From Rhodospirillales bacterium (GTDB lineage: Bacteria; Pseudomonadota; Alphaproteobacteria; Acetobacterales; Acetobacteraceae), in the NCBI GenBank assembly GCA_947447625.1, contig CANFKS010000001.1:53908-117907 (forward strand): DNA of 64,000 nucleotides. The letters run 5' to 3'. The stretch's first letter is position 1, and each line of letters opens with the position of its first letter. The translations under genes and the position numbers were made by a program. Positions 34,006 to 42,313 of this stretch are shown here, piece after piece. The notes under the pieces are model-generated. The model made no database searches. It was not told the origin of the DNA and saw only the letters and a list, made by a program, of their open reading frames with translations.

Positions 34006-34092
34006 GATGCACAAGGCTAGCACAGGCTGCCACGTCAGGGCCAAATCCGGCTCTCACTCACACCTGCAGCAGCCAAGGATGGCACAGCCTAA

Positions 34093-34239
34093 ATGCGCAA
34101 TATCGTCTGGATCGTGCTCGCACTTCTGGTTCTGGGCCTCGGCGGCGGCTTCCTCGCCCTCGGCGCTTTCCCGCCTGAGCCGAAAACGCAAACCATCCAG
34201 AAAGTCCTGCCCAACGACCGGTTCGCACCAAAACCCTGA
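34093..34239 (+). CDS. 48-residue single-pass membrane protein
   Basis: A short frame starts MRNIVWIVLALLVLGLG: one transmembrane helix (about residues 4-24), then a Pro/Lys-rich tail ending LPNDRFAPKP. It lies in the gap between divergent aroKB and xerD, ends 23 bases before xerD and reads in the same direction. No strong Shine-Dalgarno is visible. The hydrophobic pattern with positive-inside flanks argues for a real small protein. Function unknown; it may belong to the xerD transcript. Confidence 0.55.
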   Translation: MRNIVWIVLALLVLGLGGGFLALGAFPPEPKTQTIQKVLPNDRFAPKP

Positions 34240-34262
34240 GCCACGTCAGGACTCCCTTCGCA

Positions 34263-35138
34263 ATGGACCGCCACATCGAGGCCTTCCTGGAAATGCTGGC
34301 TGCCGAGCGCAACGCAGCCCGCAACACTCTCGACGCCTATGAAGCCGACCTCACCGATTTTGCCACATTCGTGACGCGCCAAGGCCACGCAGTGGCTGAA
34401 GCCGACCCGCAGACCACCCGCGCCTGGTTCGCCAACCTCTCCGCCCAGGGCTTCGCCGCCCGCTCCGCCGCCCGCAAACTCTCGGCCATCCGCCAGTTCC
34501 ACCGCTTCCTCGTCGCCGAACAAATCCGCGCCGATGACCCCACCCTCCTCCTCGATACCCCCAAACTCCCCCGGCCGCTGCCCAAATACCTGACCGAGGA
34601 TGAGGTCGACGCCCTGCTCGCCGCCGCCCGTGCCCGTCCCGCAGCAGGGGCACTGCTCGTCACCGCCGCGCTCGAAATGCTCTATGCAACAGGCCTGCGA
34701 ATCTCCGAACTCCTTGCCCTTCCCCGCATGGCGCTTGCCGGTGATGCCGCGCTGCTGATGATCAAAGGCAAAGGCGGCAAGGAACGCCTCGTCCCCCTCT
34801 CGGACGCCGCGCGCGACGCCGTCGCCACCATGCTTGCCGCCCGCACCAAGCCCAACCTTTGGCTCTTCGCAAGCCGCGGCGGCAAGGCCATCACCCGCCA
34901 GGGCTTCGCCGTCATCCTCAAACAGGTCGCGCTCGACTCCGGCATCGACCCCGAACGCGTCAGCCCCCACGTCCTGCGGCACTCCTTCGCGAGCCACATG
35001 CTCGCCCGCGGCGCCGACCTGCGCAGTCTGCAACTCCTTTTGGGCCATGCCGACATCGCCACCACACAAATCTACACCCACGTCCTGGCCGAACGCCTGC
35101 AGCGCCTGGTCGAGGCGCATCACCCCCTGGCGAACTGA
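34263..35138 (+). CDS. xerD: Site-specific tyrosine recombinase XerD
   Basis: The 291-residue protein has the N-terminal SAM-like core-binding domain and the C-terminal catalytic domain with the full tyrosine-recombinase set: Arg in ATGLRISELLAL (near 145), Lys in GKGGKERLVPL, HxxR in SPHVLRHSFASHML (near 236), His in LLGHADIATT and the nucleophile Tyr in QIYTHV (near 270). XerD with XerC resolves chromosome dimers at dif during division. Its place next to aroK-aroB is typical for alphaproteobacteria, so it is the housekeeping recombinase, not a phage integrase. Confidence 0.93.
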   Translation: MDRHIEAFLEMLAAERNAARNTLDAYEADLTDFATFVTRQGHAVAEADPQTTRAWFANLSAQGFAARSAARKLSAIRQFHRFLVAEQIRADDPTLLLDTPKLPRPLPKYLTEDEVDALLAAARARPAAGALLVTAALEMLYATGLRISELLALPRMALAGDAALLMIKGKGGKERLVPLSDAARDAVATMLAARTKPNLWLFASRGGKAITRQGFAVILKQVALDSGIDPERVSPHVLRHSFASHMLARGADLRSLQLLLGHADIATTQIYTHVLAERLQRLVEAHHPLAN

Positions 35139-35220
35139 TCCCGGGGCACCGCCATAGCATCCAGCAGCAACGCCACCCCCCGATCGAACTGCGTCACCGC
35201 ATCCATCGACACACCCGGGA
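35120..35220 (-). pseudogene. Possible C-terminal remnant, TetR-like
   Basis: A short minus-strand frame ends in a TGA inside the last codons of xerD and includes AVTQFDRGVALLLDAM, which resembles the last helix of TetR-family regulators. It has no upstream coding part: the DNA immediately upstream is the tRNA-Sec remnant. Either it is the tail of a deleted regulator gene or a chance match. Kept only because the region around it is clearly a deletion scar. Confidence 0.25.
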
Positions 35221-35223
35221 AGA

Positions 35224-35300
35224 TGGCAGAAGGGAATGGGCGTCAAACCCAGCAAGGACAGGCTTACGGCCCCAACCGGATTTGAAGTCCGCCCACAGCG
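35224..35300 (-). pseudogene. selC: 3' part of a tRNA-Sec gene (selC remnant)
   Basis: On the minus strand, GGACTTCAAATCC is followed by GGTTGGGGCCG, nearly the same as the anticodon arm and variable arm of bacterial tRNA-Sec (anticodon TCA at 35285-35283). The T loop GGTTTGA (35249-35243) and an encoded GCCA end (35227-35224) lie at the same distances as in E. coli selC. The acceptor 3' strand would need AGAAGGGA on the 5' side, and that is absent; the sequence 5' of the anticodon arm is a selA fragment instead. The tRNA therefore cannot fold and is a remnant, not a working gene. Confidence 0.6.
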
Positions 35301-35474
35301 TCACCGCCCCGCGGCACCCCTGAGCGCGCCAGATCAACCACCGTGCCAGACCCAAGATCATCAAGCACGTGAACCCCCGCTGACTTTCCGATCTCTGCCG
35401 AAACCCGCGTCGAAATTGCCGCCGCAAACCCCTCGATCCTGTGGTTACCCGGCCAAGAATCTCTCCCATACCCC
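35301..35474 (-). pseudogene. selA: Internal fragment of selA (L-seryl-tRNA(Sec) selenium transferase)
   Basis: One minus-strand frame reads NHRIEGF, then exactly 22 residues, then DLGSGTVVDLARSGVPR. E. coli SelA has NYSIQGF, 22 residues, DLGSGSLVDLSQYGLPK at the PLP-domain core, so the match keeps both residues and spacing. It covers only about 50 of roughly 460 residues. Upstream it is cut by the B/C repeat at 35475; downstream the frame runs into the tRNA-Sec remnant (GGLQIRLGP) and stops at TAA 35266-35264. The fragment cannot encode a working enzyme. Confidence 0.65.
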
Positions 35475-35575
35475 AGAGCCTGATGATTTTTGGCGGAATC
35501 GCCAAAAAGTCTGAATCAGGCGATAAAACAAAGAGCGAGATCGGGATGCCTTCGCAATCAGAAGGCATCCCGATC
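35475..35575. repeat. Composite repeat B + linker + C
   Basis: The B module GCCTGATGATTTTTGGCG (35478-35495) pairs with CGCCAAAAA (35500-35508) and ATCAGGC (35515-35521), with one bulged region. The linker GATAAAACAAAGAGC follows, then the C module GATCGGGATGCCTTC (35539-35553), which pairs exactly with 35561-35575. The two hairpins lie just before the end of the EamA gene and may terminate it. One edge of the element abuts the selA fragment. Confidence 0.8.
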
Positions 35576-35592
35576 CAGGCCACTCCACACCG

Positions 35593-36486
35593 TCATCGTT
35601 GCTCATGCCGTCGCCGCGTCTGCGTCCACCCCAAGGCCAGACCGGCCGCCACAATGACCCCCGCCCCAAACCAGGTCCACCCATCCGGCAAATCCCCGAA
35701 CACCAGATATCCCACCAGCACAGAGCCGATGAGCTGGAAATACTGAAATGGCGAAACCAGGTTCGCCGGCGCCAACTGCAACGCCCGCGCCACGCAATAA
35801 TGCCCTGCCGCCCCCAACACCCCCATCGCACAAAACAACGTGAGGTCGAACCCGCTCACTGGCGTCTTCCACACAAACGGCATCGCCGCGATCATCACGA
35901 ACGCCCCAACCGTCGAACTGTAGAACGCCGAGGTCGCCGGCGAATCCACTGTCGAAACCCGTCGCGTGAGGATCTGATACACCCCATAGAACGTCGAATT
36001 CGCCACCACGAACAACGACGCCCAATGAAACAACGCGCTCCCTGGGCGGATTACAATCAACACCCCAACGAACCCCACCGCCAGCAACACCAGGCGCACC
36101 TTCGTCGTCCGTTCTCCCAGCATCGGCCACGCCAGCAACGCCACAACCAGCGGCCCCGTCATCGATATCGATGACGCTTGTGCGATCGGGATAAAACTGA
36201 TCGCAAAAAAGAAGCATAAATTCGATAAAAACAGCATCGATGACCGAAACACCTGCAGCATCGGTCTCTTTGTTTTCAAAAATGCCACGCCATATTTGGG
36301 CAGGAACGCCATCATCAGAAACAACACATGGCCGAATGCCCGCGCCCAGGAAATCTGGACCGAATTATAATGCGCGCCCAGCAACTTCGCGGCCCCGTTC
36401 ATCACCGGGAACACCAGGCCCGACCCGCACATGAACAACACCCCGGTCAGCAACCGCCGATCAAGCGCACGCAACACGCCCATCAT
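35593..36486 (-). CDS. EamA/DMT-family transporter
   Basis: The 297-residue protein has ten predicted transmembrane helices in two EamA repeats (about residues 10-140 and 150-285). Typical features are PVMNGAAKLLG in helix 1, ISFIPIAQASSISMTGPLVVALLAW at the end of repeat 1 and VARALQLAPANLVSPFQYFQLI in repeat 2. Drug/metabolite transporters of this class export amino acids or other metabolites; the substrate is not predictable. The ATG at 36486 overlaps the stop of the sua5 gene (ATGA), so the two are coupled with cysQ in one minus-strand operon. Confidence 0.87.
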   Translation of the reverse strand: MMGVLRALDRRLLTGVLFMCGSGLVFPVMNGAAKLLGAHYNSVQISWARAFGHVLFLMMAFLPKYGVAFLKTKRPMLQVFRSSMLFLSNLCFFFAISFIPIAQASSISMTGPLVVALLAWPMLGERTTKVRLVLLAVGFVGVLIVIRPGSALFHWASLFVVANSTFYGVYQILTRRVSTVDSPATSAFYSSTVGAFVMIAAMPFVWKTPVSGFDLTLFCAMGVLGAAGHYCVARALQLAPANLVSPFQYFQLIGSVLVGYLVFGDLPDGWTWFGAGVIVAAGLALGWTQTRRRHEQR

Positions 36487-37487
36487 GCGCGTGGCGCCGC
36501 CGCTCGCGACAACCGGTCGTTGATCGCCAACCCCAACCCCTCCATCGGCACCGGCATCACCGCGATCCGCGACATCCCCGTGCCGTTCGCATCGAGCCAC
36601 CGCAGCCCGGCGAACAAATTCGCTGCCGCCTCCGTCAGGTCTCCCGCCGCACTCAACTGGAACACCACGCCCGCGCCAGCCAGCGGCACCCCGAACGCCA
36701 ACAAACCCTCATCCGCCGCGACCGTTACCGCCCCCAGCCGCACCTCCAACCCGGGCGCATAATGCGAGGCCAACAGCCCGGGCGATTTCAGCGCCCCACG
36801 CGACGGAAACCCCGGGGACGACGGCCCAATCGGCGCCCCCACCGCAATCTCGCCCACCACCGCCTCGATCGCCTCGCGCGTCACCCCCCCCGGCCGGAGC
36901 AACACCGGCCGCGCCCCACTCACATCCAGCACCGTCGATTCAACCCCGACCCGACAAGGCCCGCTATCCAGCACCGCCGCAATCCGCCCACCGAGTTCAT
37001 GCATCACATGCAGCGCCGTCGTCGGGCTCACCTGGCCCGACCGATTGGCCGACGGCCCCGCCACCGGCCGGCCCACCGCGCGCAGCAGCGCCTGTGCCCC
37101 CGCATGGGCCGGCACCCGCACCGCCAATGTGTCCAGCCCCGCCCCCGCCAGCAGCGCCACCGGGCACGCCGGGCGGCGCGGCAACACCATCGTCAGTGCC
37201 CCAGGCCAGAATGCCGCCGCCAGCACCCGCGCCGCCTCATTGGCCTCGACATCGGCGAACGCCGCCGCCGCATCGGGATAATGGCAAATCAACGGGTTGA
37301 ACCGAGGCCGCCCCTTGGCCACAAAAATCCCCGCCACTGCCCTTGCATCCGTTGCATCCCCGCCCAGCCCGTAGACCGTCTCGGTCCCGAACGCGACAAG
37401 CGCCCCGCCGCGCAACAACGCCGCCGCCCGCACCCTCCCCGCCTCATCGTCGAGCAGCAGTTCCGTCACAGAATGCTGACCTGTCAC
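36483..37487 (-). CDS. sua5: L-threonylcarbamoyladenylate synthase (Sua5/YrdC)
   Basis: The 334-residue protein has the YrdC domain (about residues 10-205: GGALVAFGTETVYGLGGDA, KGRPRFNPLICH, FWPGALTMVLPRR, VAGPSANRSGQVSPTTA) plus the C-terminal Sua5 domain (SPGLLASHYAPGLEV onward). It makes threonylcarbamoyl-AMP for the t6A37 modification of tRNAs reading ANN codons. The GTG at 37487 overlaps the cysQ stop as GTGA; a second GTG six codons later is the alternative. A longer open frame upstream is antisense-like Gly/Arg-rich sequence within cysQ. Confidence 0.93.
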   Translation of the reverse strand: MTGQHSVTELLLDDEAGRVRAAALLRGGALVAFGTETVYGLGGDATDARAVAGIFVAKGRPRFNPLICHYPDAAAAFADVEANEAARVLAAAFWPGALTMVLPRRPACPVALLAGAGLDTLAVRVPAHAGAQALLRAVGRPVAGPSANRSGQVSPTTALHVMHELGGRIAAVLDSGPCRVGVESTVLDVSGARPVLLRPGGVTREAIEAVVGEIAVGAPIGPSSPGFPSRGALKSPGLLASHYAPGLEVRLGAVTVAADEGLLAFGVPLAGAGVVFQLSAAGDLTEAAANLFAGLRWLDANGTGMSRIAVMPVPMEGLGLAINDRLSRAAAPRA

Positions 37488-38248
37488 GGAACGCCAGTGC
37501 AGATGAACCCTTGGTTCTCCCATCCCGTCTTGCCGTAATGGAAATGCGCCCCTCCAATCGCCTCCACCAGCCGCCCCCCGGCCGCCTCCACCACCGCCTG
37601 CGCCGCCGCCGTATCCCACTCCATCGTCCGCCCGAACCGCGGGTATAAGTCCGCAGTCCCCTCCGCCACTTTGCAGAACTTCAGCGCCGAGCCGATATTC
37701 AGCAGAGTCTCGATCTTTCGCCCCGCCAGGAATGGCACAAGGCGCGGATCATCCGCGTCGTGCCGCGACGCCACCACCGCGAGCCCGGCCTCCGGCACAG
37801 CCCGCGTCCGGATCTCGACCTGCCCGGCATCCGAACGCACCCAGGCACCAACCCCGACAATCCCGCCATAGACCTTGCCCCAGGCCGGGGCCCCCACCGC
37901 GCCCAGCACGGCCTTGCCATTGCGCACCAGGCCGATGCACACCGCAAACTCGTCCCGCCCCGCCGCGAATTCCCGTGTTCCATCGAGCGGATCGACCAGC
38001 CAGAACGCATCCGCGCTCTCCGGCACATGCCCAGCGGCGATCTCCTCCTCCGCCACCACCGGAATCCCCGGACATGCGCGCCTGAGTCCCGCCACAATCA
38101 CCGCCTCGGCCGCATGATCGGCCTCGGTCACCGGCGAATGATCTGCCTTGCGTTGCGTATCGAAGCCGCGCGCCCGGACTTCGAGAATTTTGGCGCCTGC
38201 CTGCTTCGCAAGGCCAAACGCGAGTTCGAGGAGTTCCATGTCTTTCAT
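37484..38248 (-). CDS. cysQ: 3'(2'),5'-bisphosphate nucleotidase CysQ
   Basis: The 254-residue protein belongs to the inositol-monophosphatase/FBPase superfamily with the CysQ pattern: SPVTEADHAAEAVI, VVAEEE (metal Glu), FWLVDPLDGTREFAAG (metal-binding DPLDGT near residue 86) and the closing MEWDTAAAQAVVEAAGG. It dephosphorylates PAP/PAPS, relieving inhibition of sulfate assimilation. It is the first gene of the cysQ-sua5-EamA operon and is divergent from pepA across 200 bases. Confidence 0.92.
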   Translation of the reverse strand: MKDMELLELAFGLAKQAGAKILEVRARGFDTQRKADHSPVTEADHAAEAVIVAGLRRACPGIPVVAEEEIAAGHVPESADAFWLVDPLDGTREFAAGRDEFAVCIGLVRNGKAVLGAVGAPAWGKVYGGIVGVGAWVRSDAGQVEIRTRAVPEAGLAVVASRHDADDPRLVPFLAGRKIETLLNIGSALKFCKVAEGTADLYPRFGRTMEWDTAAAQAVVEAAGGRLVEAIGGAHFHYGKTGWENQGFICTGVP

Positions 38249-38275
38249 CCGGCTGTCTTACCGCCCATTCCGCCC

Positions 38276-38303
38276 TCCTCCAACCCACCGCGATCGGTTG
38301 GAG
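38276..38303. promoter_or_regulatory. Inverted repeat in the cysQ/pepA divergent promoter region
   Basis: CCTCCAACC (38276-38284) and GGTTGGAGG (38295-38303) form a 9-bp inverted repeat separated by 10 bases, centred 41 bases upstream of cysQ. It may be a regulator site or a leader hairpin. The rest of the 200-base gap shows nothing I recognise. Confidence 0.25.
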
Positions 38304-38448
38304 GGCACAGCGCACATGACCGGGACAGTGGACCCGAGCTTCGCGGCTGCGCGCCCGACTTTCCCCGCGTCCTTATCGAACGTGCCCCCTGGCCTCGCCG
38401 CCCCGCCCTGCTACAGTACGCTCCAGATCTCACACCCGGGAGCCCACC

Positions 38449-39930
38449 ATGCTGGATATTGCCGTCGCCAAACCCGCTCTTCCCAAATCGGGCGCCCTCG
38501 TGCTGCTCCTCGCCGAAGGCTCAAGCCCGGACAGCCCGACCGGCGCCGTCTGGAAAGCCGCCGACGAAGCGACCGGAGGCGCAATCTCCCGCGCCCTTTC
38601 CGTCGCTGAATTCACCGGCAAGAAGGGCCAGTCCGCTGCCATTCTGGCCCCGGGCGCCAGCCTCTCGCGCGTTATCGCCATCGGGATAGGCCCGCTCGAC
38701 AAAGCCGACGGCACCAGCCTCGAAGCCGCCGGAGGCATTGCCTGCGCCGCCCTCGCCAAAGAGCCCGCCGCCAGCATCGCCACCTCAGGCCTTTCGCCCG
38801 AGCTCGCCGCAAGCGTCGCGCTCGGCGCAGTGCTGCGCGCCTACCGCTTCGATCGCTACCGCACCAAGGAAGCGGCCGAGGACAAGCCGAAACTCGCCAA
38901 ACTTACCCTCCTCGCCGACGCGCCCGCCAAGGTGAAATCCGCCTGGGCCCCGCTCAAGGGCGTCGCTGAAGGTGTCTTCGTCGCGCGTGACTTGGTCAGC
39001 GAGCCCCCCAACGTCCTCAACCCGGCCGAAATGACCCGCCGTATCCAGGCCCTATCGGCCCTCGGCCTGAAAATCGAGGTCCTCGGGCCCAAGGACATGA
39101 AAAAACTCGGCTTTGGAGCCCTCCTCGGCGTCGCACAGGGCAGCACGCAGGATGCCTTCACCGTGATCATGCACTGGACCGGCGCCCCCGCGGACAAGCA
39201 GCCCCCGCTCTGCTTCGTCGGCAAGGGCGTCACCTTCGACACCGGCGGCATCTCCATCAAGCCGGCCGGCGGCATGGAAGACATGAAGTGGGACATGGGC
39301 GGCTCCGGCACCGTCGTCGGCCTGATGGCCGCCCTCGCCGGCCGCAAGGCGAAGTGCAACGCCATCGGCATCGTAGGCCTCGTCGAGAACATGCCCGACG
39401 GCAACGCCCAGCGGCCCGGTGACGTCGTCACCACCTATTCCGGCCAGACCGTCGAAGTCATCAACACCGACGCCGAAGGCCGCCTCGTCCTTGCCGACAT
39501 CATGTGGTACGCGCAGGAAAAGTACAATCCCCGCTTCATGATCGACCTCGCCACGCTCACCGGCGCGATGATCATCGCCCTCGGTCATGAAATGGCCGGC
39601 TTCTTCTCCAACAACGACGTGCTCTCCGACCAACTCGTCGCCGCCGCGAAAGCCACCGGCGAAGGGGTCTGGCGGCTGCCGCTCGGCGAGGCCTACGACA
39701 AGCAGATCAAGTCCGACATCGCCGACATGAAAAACGTCGGCGGCCGGCCGGGCGGCTCCATCACGGCGGCCCAGTTCATTCAACGCTTCGTAAACAACAA
39801 ACCCTGGATTCACCTCGACATCGCCGGCGTCGCCTGGTCGGGCAAGGACACGGCCACCATCCCCAAGGGGGCCACCGCCTACGGCGTCCGCCTGCTTGAC
39901 CGTCTCGTGGCCGACAACTTCGAGTCCTGA
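38449..39930 (+). CDS. pepA: Leucyl aminopeptidase PepA
   Basis: The 493-residue M17 aminopeptidase has the complete C-terminal catalytic domain: KGVTFDTGGISIKPAGGM (metal Lys and Asp), MKWDMGGSGTVVG and the signature NTDAEGRLVLAD near residue 340. The N-terminal macro-like domain (residues 1-165) is divergent, as usual. It releases N-terminal Leu and other residues from peptides using two Mn/Zn ions, in the cytoplasm; E. coli PepA also acts with Xer recombination at plasmid sites. Its stop overlaps holC by one base, the conserved pepA-holC order. Confidence 0.95.
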   Translation: MLDIAVAKPALPKSGALVLLLAEGSSPDSPTGAVWKAADEATGGAISRALSVAEFTGKKGQSAAILAPGASLSRVIAIGIGPLDKADGTSLEAAGGIACAALAKEPAASIATSGLSPELAASVALGAVLRAYRFDRYRTKEAAEDKPKLAKLTLLADAPAKVKSAWAPLKGVAEGVFVARDLVSEPPNVLNPAEMTRRIQALSALGLKIEVLGPKDMKKLGFGALLGVAQGSTQDAFTVIMHWTGAPADKQPPLCFVGKGVTFDTGGISIKPAGGMEDMKWDMGGSGTVVGLMAALAGRKAKCNAIGIVGLVENMPDGNAQRPGDVVTTYSGQTVEVINTDAEGRLVLADIMWYAQEKYNPRFMIDLATLTGAMIIALGHEMAGFFSNNDVLSDQLVAAAKATGEGVWRLPLGEAYDKQIKSDIADMKNVGGRPGGSITAAQFIQRFVNNKPWIHLDIAGVAWSGKDTATIPKGATAYGVRLLDRLVADNFES

Positions 39931-40376
39931 TGGCCGACATCGGCTTCTACCACCTGCTGCGGACAGGGCCCGACCAGGCCCTGCCCACGCTGCTCGGCCG
40001 AACCCTCAAGGCCGGGCAGCGTGCCGCCGTGCGTTGTGGCAGCCCCGAACGTGTCGCCGCACTCGACACCGCCCTGTGGCTCACGCCGGAGCCGGACTGG
40101 CTGCCGCACGGCACGCCCACCACCGGCAACCCGGATTTGCAACCGATCTGGATCACCACCGAGGACGAAGCCCCCAACGGGGCCCGCTTTCTCTTCCTCA
40201 TCGATGGCGCAGACACGGCTCGCCTCTCCGACTACGATCGCGTGTTCGACCTGTTCGACGGCAACGACGAAGCCGCCGTCAGCGCCGCCCGGCTGCGATG
40301 GAAGTCCGCCAAGTCGGCCGGCCATGCATTGGCATACTGGCAGCAGACCGGTCGCGGATGGGAAAAGAAGGCCTAA
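39930..40376 (+). CDS. holC: DNA polymerase III subunit chi (HolC)
   Basis: The 148-residue protein matches HolC: the start ADIGFYHLLRTGPDQALPTLL, then GSPERVAALDTALWL, the central FLFLIDGA and RLSDYDRVFDLFDGND, and ALAYWQQTGRGWEKKA at the end. Chi links SSB-coated DNA to the clamp loader through psi. The gene follows pepA with a one-base overlap, as in many Proteobacteria, which strongly supports the assignment. Confidence 0.92.
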   Translation: MADIGFYHLLRTGPDQALPTLLGRTLKAGQRAAVRCGSPERVAALDTALWLTPEPDWLPHGTPTTGNPDLQPIWITTEDEAPNGARFLFLIDGADTARLSDYDRVFDLFDGNDEAAVSAARLRWKSAKSAGHALAYWQQTGRGWEKKA

Positions 40377-40436
40377 AAACCTTGCAGCGAAAACCTGAAC
40401 CGCCAGAATGCACCCTGGGAACACGGAAGCATCGCC

Positions 40437-41651
40437 ATGTCATCGGCTCGCGCGCAAATCGGCTTCATCAATGCGGCGCATAGTTTTACCCATTATTCGC
40501 TGTTGATCCTGCCCACCGCGGTGCTCGCCATGGTCAACCAGGGCGGCATGTTCGGGACTGACTATGGGCCGATTCTCGCACTCGCCACCGGCGGATTCAT
40601 TCTCTACGGCATTTTCGCCCTGCCCCAGGGCTGGCTCGCCGCGAAAATCGGCCGGCGCACCCTGATGAGCATCTTCTTCCTCGGTGCCGGCCTCTCGATG
40701 ATCGCCACCGGCCTGTGCAGCACGCCGCTCGCCCTAGGCCTTACCCTCGGCGCCACCGGCCTGTTCGTCGCGATCTATCATCCCGTCGGCACCGCCTTGC
40801 TCGTCGAGGTCGCGGGCGACAAGCCGGGCCAGGCGATCGGGCTCAACGGCGTGTTCGGCAATGTCGGCGTCGCCATGGCCCCGATGCTGACCGCCTTTAT
40901 CGCCACACAGTTCGGCTGGCACTGGGCCTTTATCCTGCCCGGCGCGGCCTGTACCCTGCTTGGCATCTTCTGGATGCGCCTCAAGGTGTGGGATGGGCAT
41001 TCCCAGCGCCAGACCAAACCCTTCCCCACCATCCCGCCCGCCATTGTCCGCCAGGTCGTCATCATCCTGCTGCTCATCGCAGCCTCCAGCGGCTTGGTGT
41101 TCAATGCCTTCACCTTGCTGATCCCCAAGCTCATGCAGGAACGCTTGGCTGGCGCCCCCGCAGTCGCCGGCATCGCCGCCACACTCGCCACCCTGTGCGG
41201 CGCGGCCACGCAGTTGACGGTGGGGCGCATGATCGACCGGTTGACCTTGCGGCGCCTGTTCATGCCGTTCGGCATCGTGCTGGTGCCGGCGCTGGTGTTG
41301 CTGTCGTTCGTGCAGGGTTGGCTGATCGTGCCGGTCGCGGGCCTCGTCGCCGCGGTGATTTTCGGGCAGGTGACGATCAACGAAACCATGACGGCGCGCT
41401 ATTTCTCGCCGGCCTTGCGCACCAAAATGTATTCGGTGCGCTTCTTCGTCGGCTTCCTCGGCAGCGCGGCGGCGCCCCCGGTGATCAGCGTCCTCCATGA
41501 ATCGACCGGGAACCTGACCGCCGCAGTCCTGCTTCTGGCCGTGTTCGCCCTGGTCATCCTCGGCTGCGCACTCTCCTTCCCAGACCGGCAGGAGGAACTC
41601 AACCCCTCGTTGTGGGAGGAACCGCGCGCGATTCCGGTCGCCGCCGAATAG
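40437..41651 (+). CDS. MFS transporter, substrate unknown
   Basis: The 404-residue major facilitator protein has twelve helices. Helix 1 carries GFINAAHSFTHYSLLILPTA; the loop 2-3 motif appears as GWLAAKIGRRTL. LFVAIYHPVGTALLVEVAG resembles the Fsr branch, so it may be a distant relative of the exporter at 11130-12383, although it lacks that protein's N-terminal signature. It ends with a polar tail (EELNPSLWEEPR). It lies 60 bases after holC and 41 bases before lolA on the same strand. Confidence 0.85.
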   Translation: MSSARAQIGFINAAHSFTHYSLLILPTAVLAMVNQGGMFGTDYGPILALATGGFILYGIFALPQGWLAAKIGRRTLMSIFFLGAGLSMIATGLCSTPLALGLTLGATGLFVAIYHPVGTALLVEVAGDKPGQAIGLNGVFGNVGVAMAPMLTAFIATQFGWHWAFILPGAACTLLGIFWMRLKVWDGHSQRQTKPFPTIPPAIVRQVVIILLLIAASSGLVFNAFTLLIPKLMQERLAGAPAVAGIAATLATLCGAATQLTVGRMIDRLTLRRLFMPFGIVLVPALVLLSFVQGWLIVPVAGLVAAVIFGQVTINETMTARYFSPALRTKMYSVRFFVGFLGSAAAPPVISVLHESTGNLTAAVLLLAVFALVILGCALSFPDRQEELNPSLWEEPRAIPVAAE

Positions 41652-41692
41652 CGGCGTTTGACATCGCGCGACCGACTGCCCACATGCGAGCC

Positions 41693-42313
41693 ATGAACCG
41701 CCGCACCCTGCTCGCTCTCGCCGCCCTCCTCCCGCTGCCTGCTGTGGCGCAGAGTGTTTCCGCGCAGGATAAGGCCGATATCGCGCGTATTGAGCGCTAT
41801 CTGCTGACGCTGCGAACACTGCGCGGCCGCTTCCTGCAGATCGCCCCCAATGGTGACACCTCGGAGGGGGCTGCCTGGCTGCAACGGCCGGGCCGGATGC
41901 GGTTCGAATACGATCCACCCACCCCCTTCCTGCTGGTGGCAGGATATGGCGGGGTGATGTTTCATGACCGCAAGTTGCAGCAGACCAGCACCTTCCCCCT
42001 CTCACAAACCCCACTCGGCATCCTTCTGTCCGACCAGCCGAAACTCTCCGGCGACATCACCGTCGAGGGGATCGACCGCCAGCCGGGCATGGTTCAGATC
42101 ACCTTGTTCCGCACCGGCCACCAGGGCGATGGCAGCCTGATGCTGACCTTCGCCGAGACCCCGCTGCAACTCCGACAATGGTCGGTGCTCGACGCCCAGC
42201 GCCTGGAAACCCGCGTCTCGCTGTTCAACATCACGCTCGGCGAAACCTTCGACCAGAAACTGTTCGACATCACGGACCCCCGCACCCAACCCGGCGGCGC
42301 CCCGGGGCGCTAG
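41693..42313 (+). CDS. lolA: Outer-membrane lipoprotein carrier protein LolA
   Basis: The 206-residue periplasmic protein has a clear signal peptide (MNRRTLLALAALLPLPAVAQ). The mature part has the LolA fold pattern: YLLTLRTLRGRFLQIAPNG, GAAWLQRPGRMRFEYDPPTP and the hydrophobic FHDRKLQQTSTFPLSQTPLGILL. It ferries lipoproteins from LolCDE across the periplasm. An ATG three codons earlier is the alternative start. The last Arg codon and TAG stop lie inside a 26-bp palindromic repeat shared with the convergent gene. Confidence 0.9.
   Translation: MNRRTLLALAALLPLPAVAQSVSAQDKADIARIERYLLTLRTLRGRFLQIAPNGDTSEGAAWLQRPGRMRFEYDPPTPFLLVAGYGGVMFHDRKLQQTSTFPLSQTPLGILLSDQPKLSGDITVEGIDRQPGMVQITLFRTGHQGDGSLMLTFAETPLQLRQWSVLDAQRLETRVSLFNITLGETFDQKLFDITDPRTQPGGAPGR

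Noticed and set aside
34263-35138. XerD as a phage or island integrase beside the tRNA-Sec remnant, making the region an integration site.
   Set aside because: The protein has housekeeping XerD features and sits beside aroK-aroB as in related bacteria. The selA fragment fused to the tRNA part is better explained by deletion than by attachment-site duplication, and no other mobile genes are present.
35194-35583. A 129-codon minus-strand frame covering the gap after xerD.
   Set aside because: It runs out of frame through the selA fragment, the tRNA-Sec remnant and the B/C repeat, so it is not a gene.
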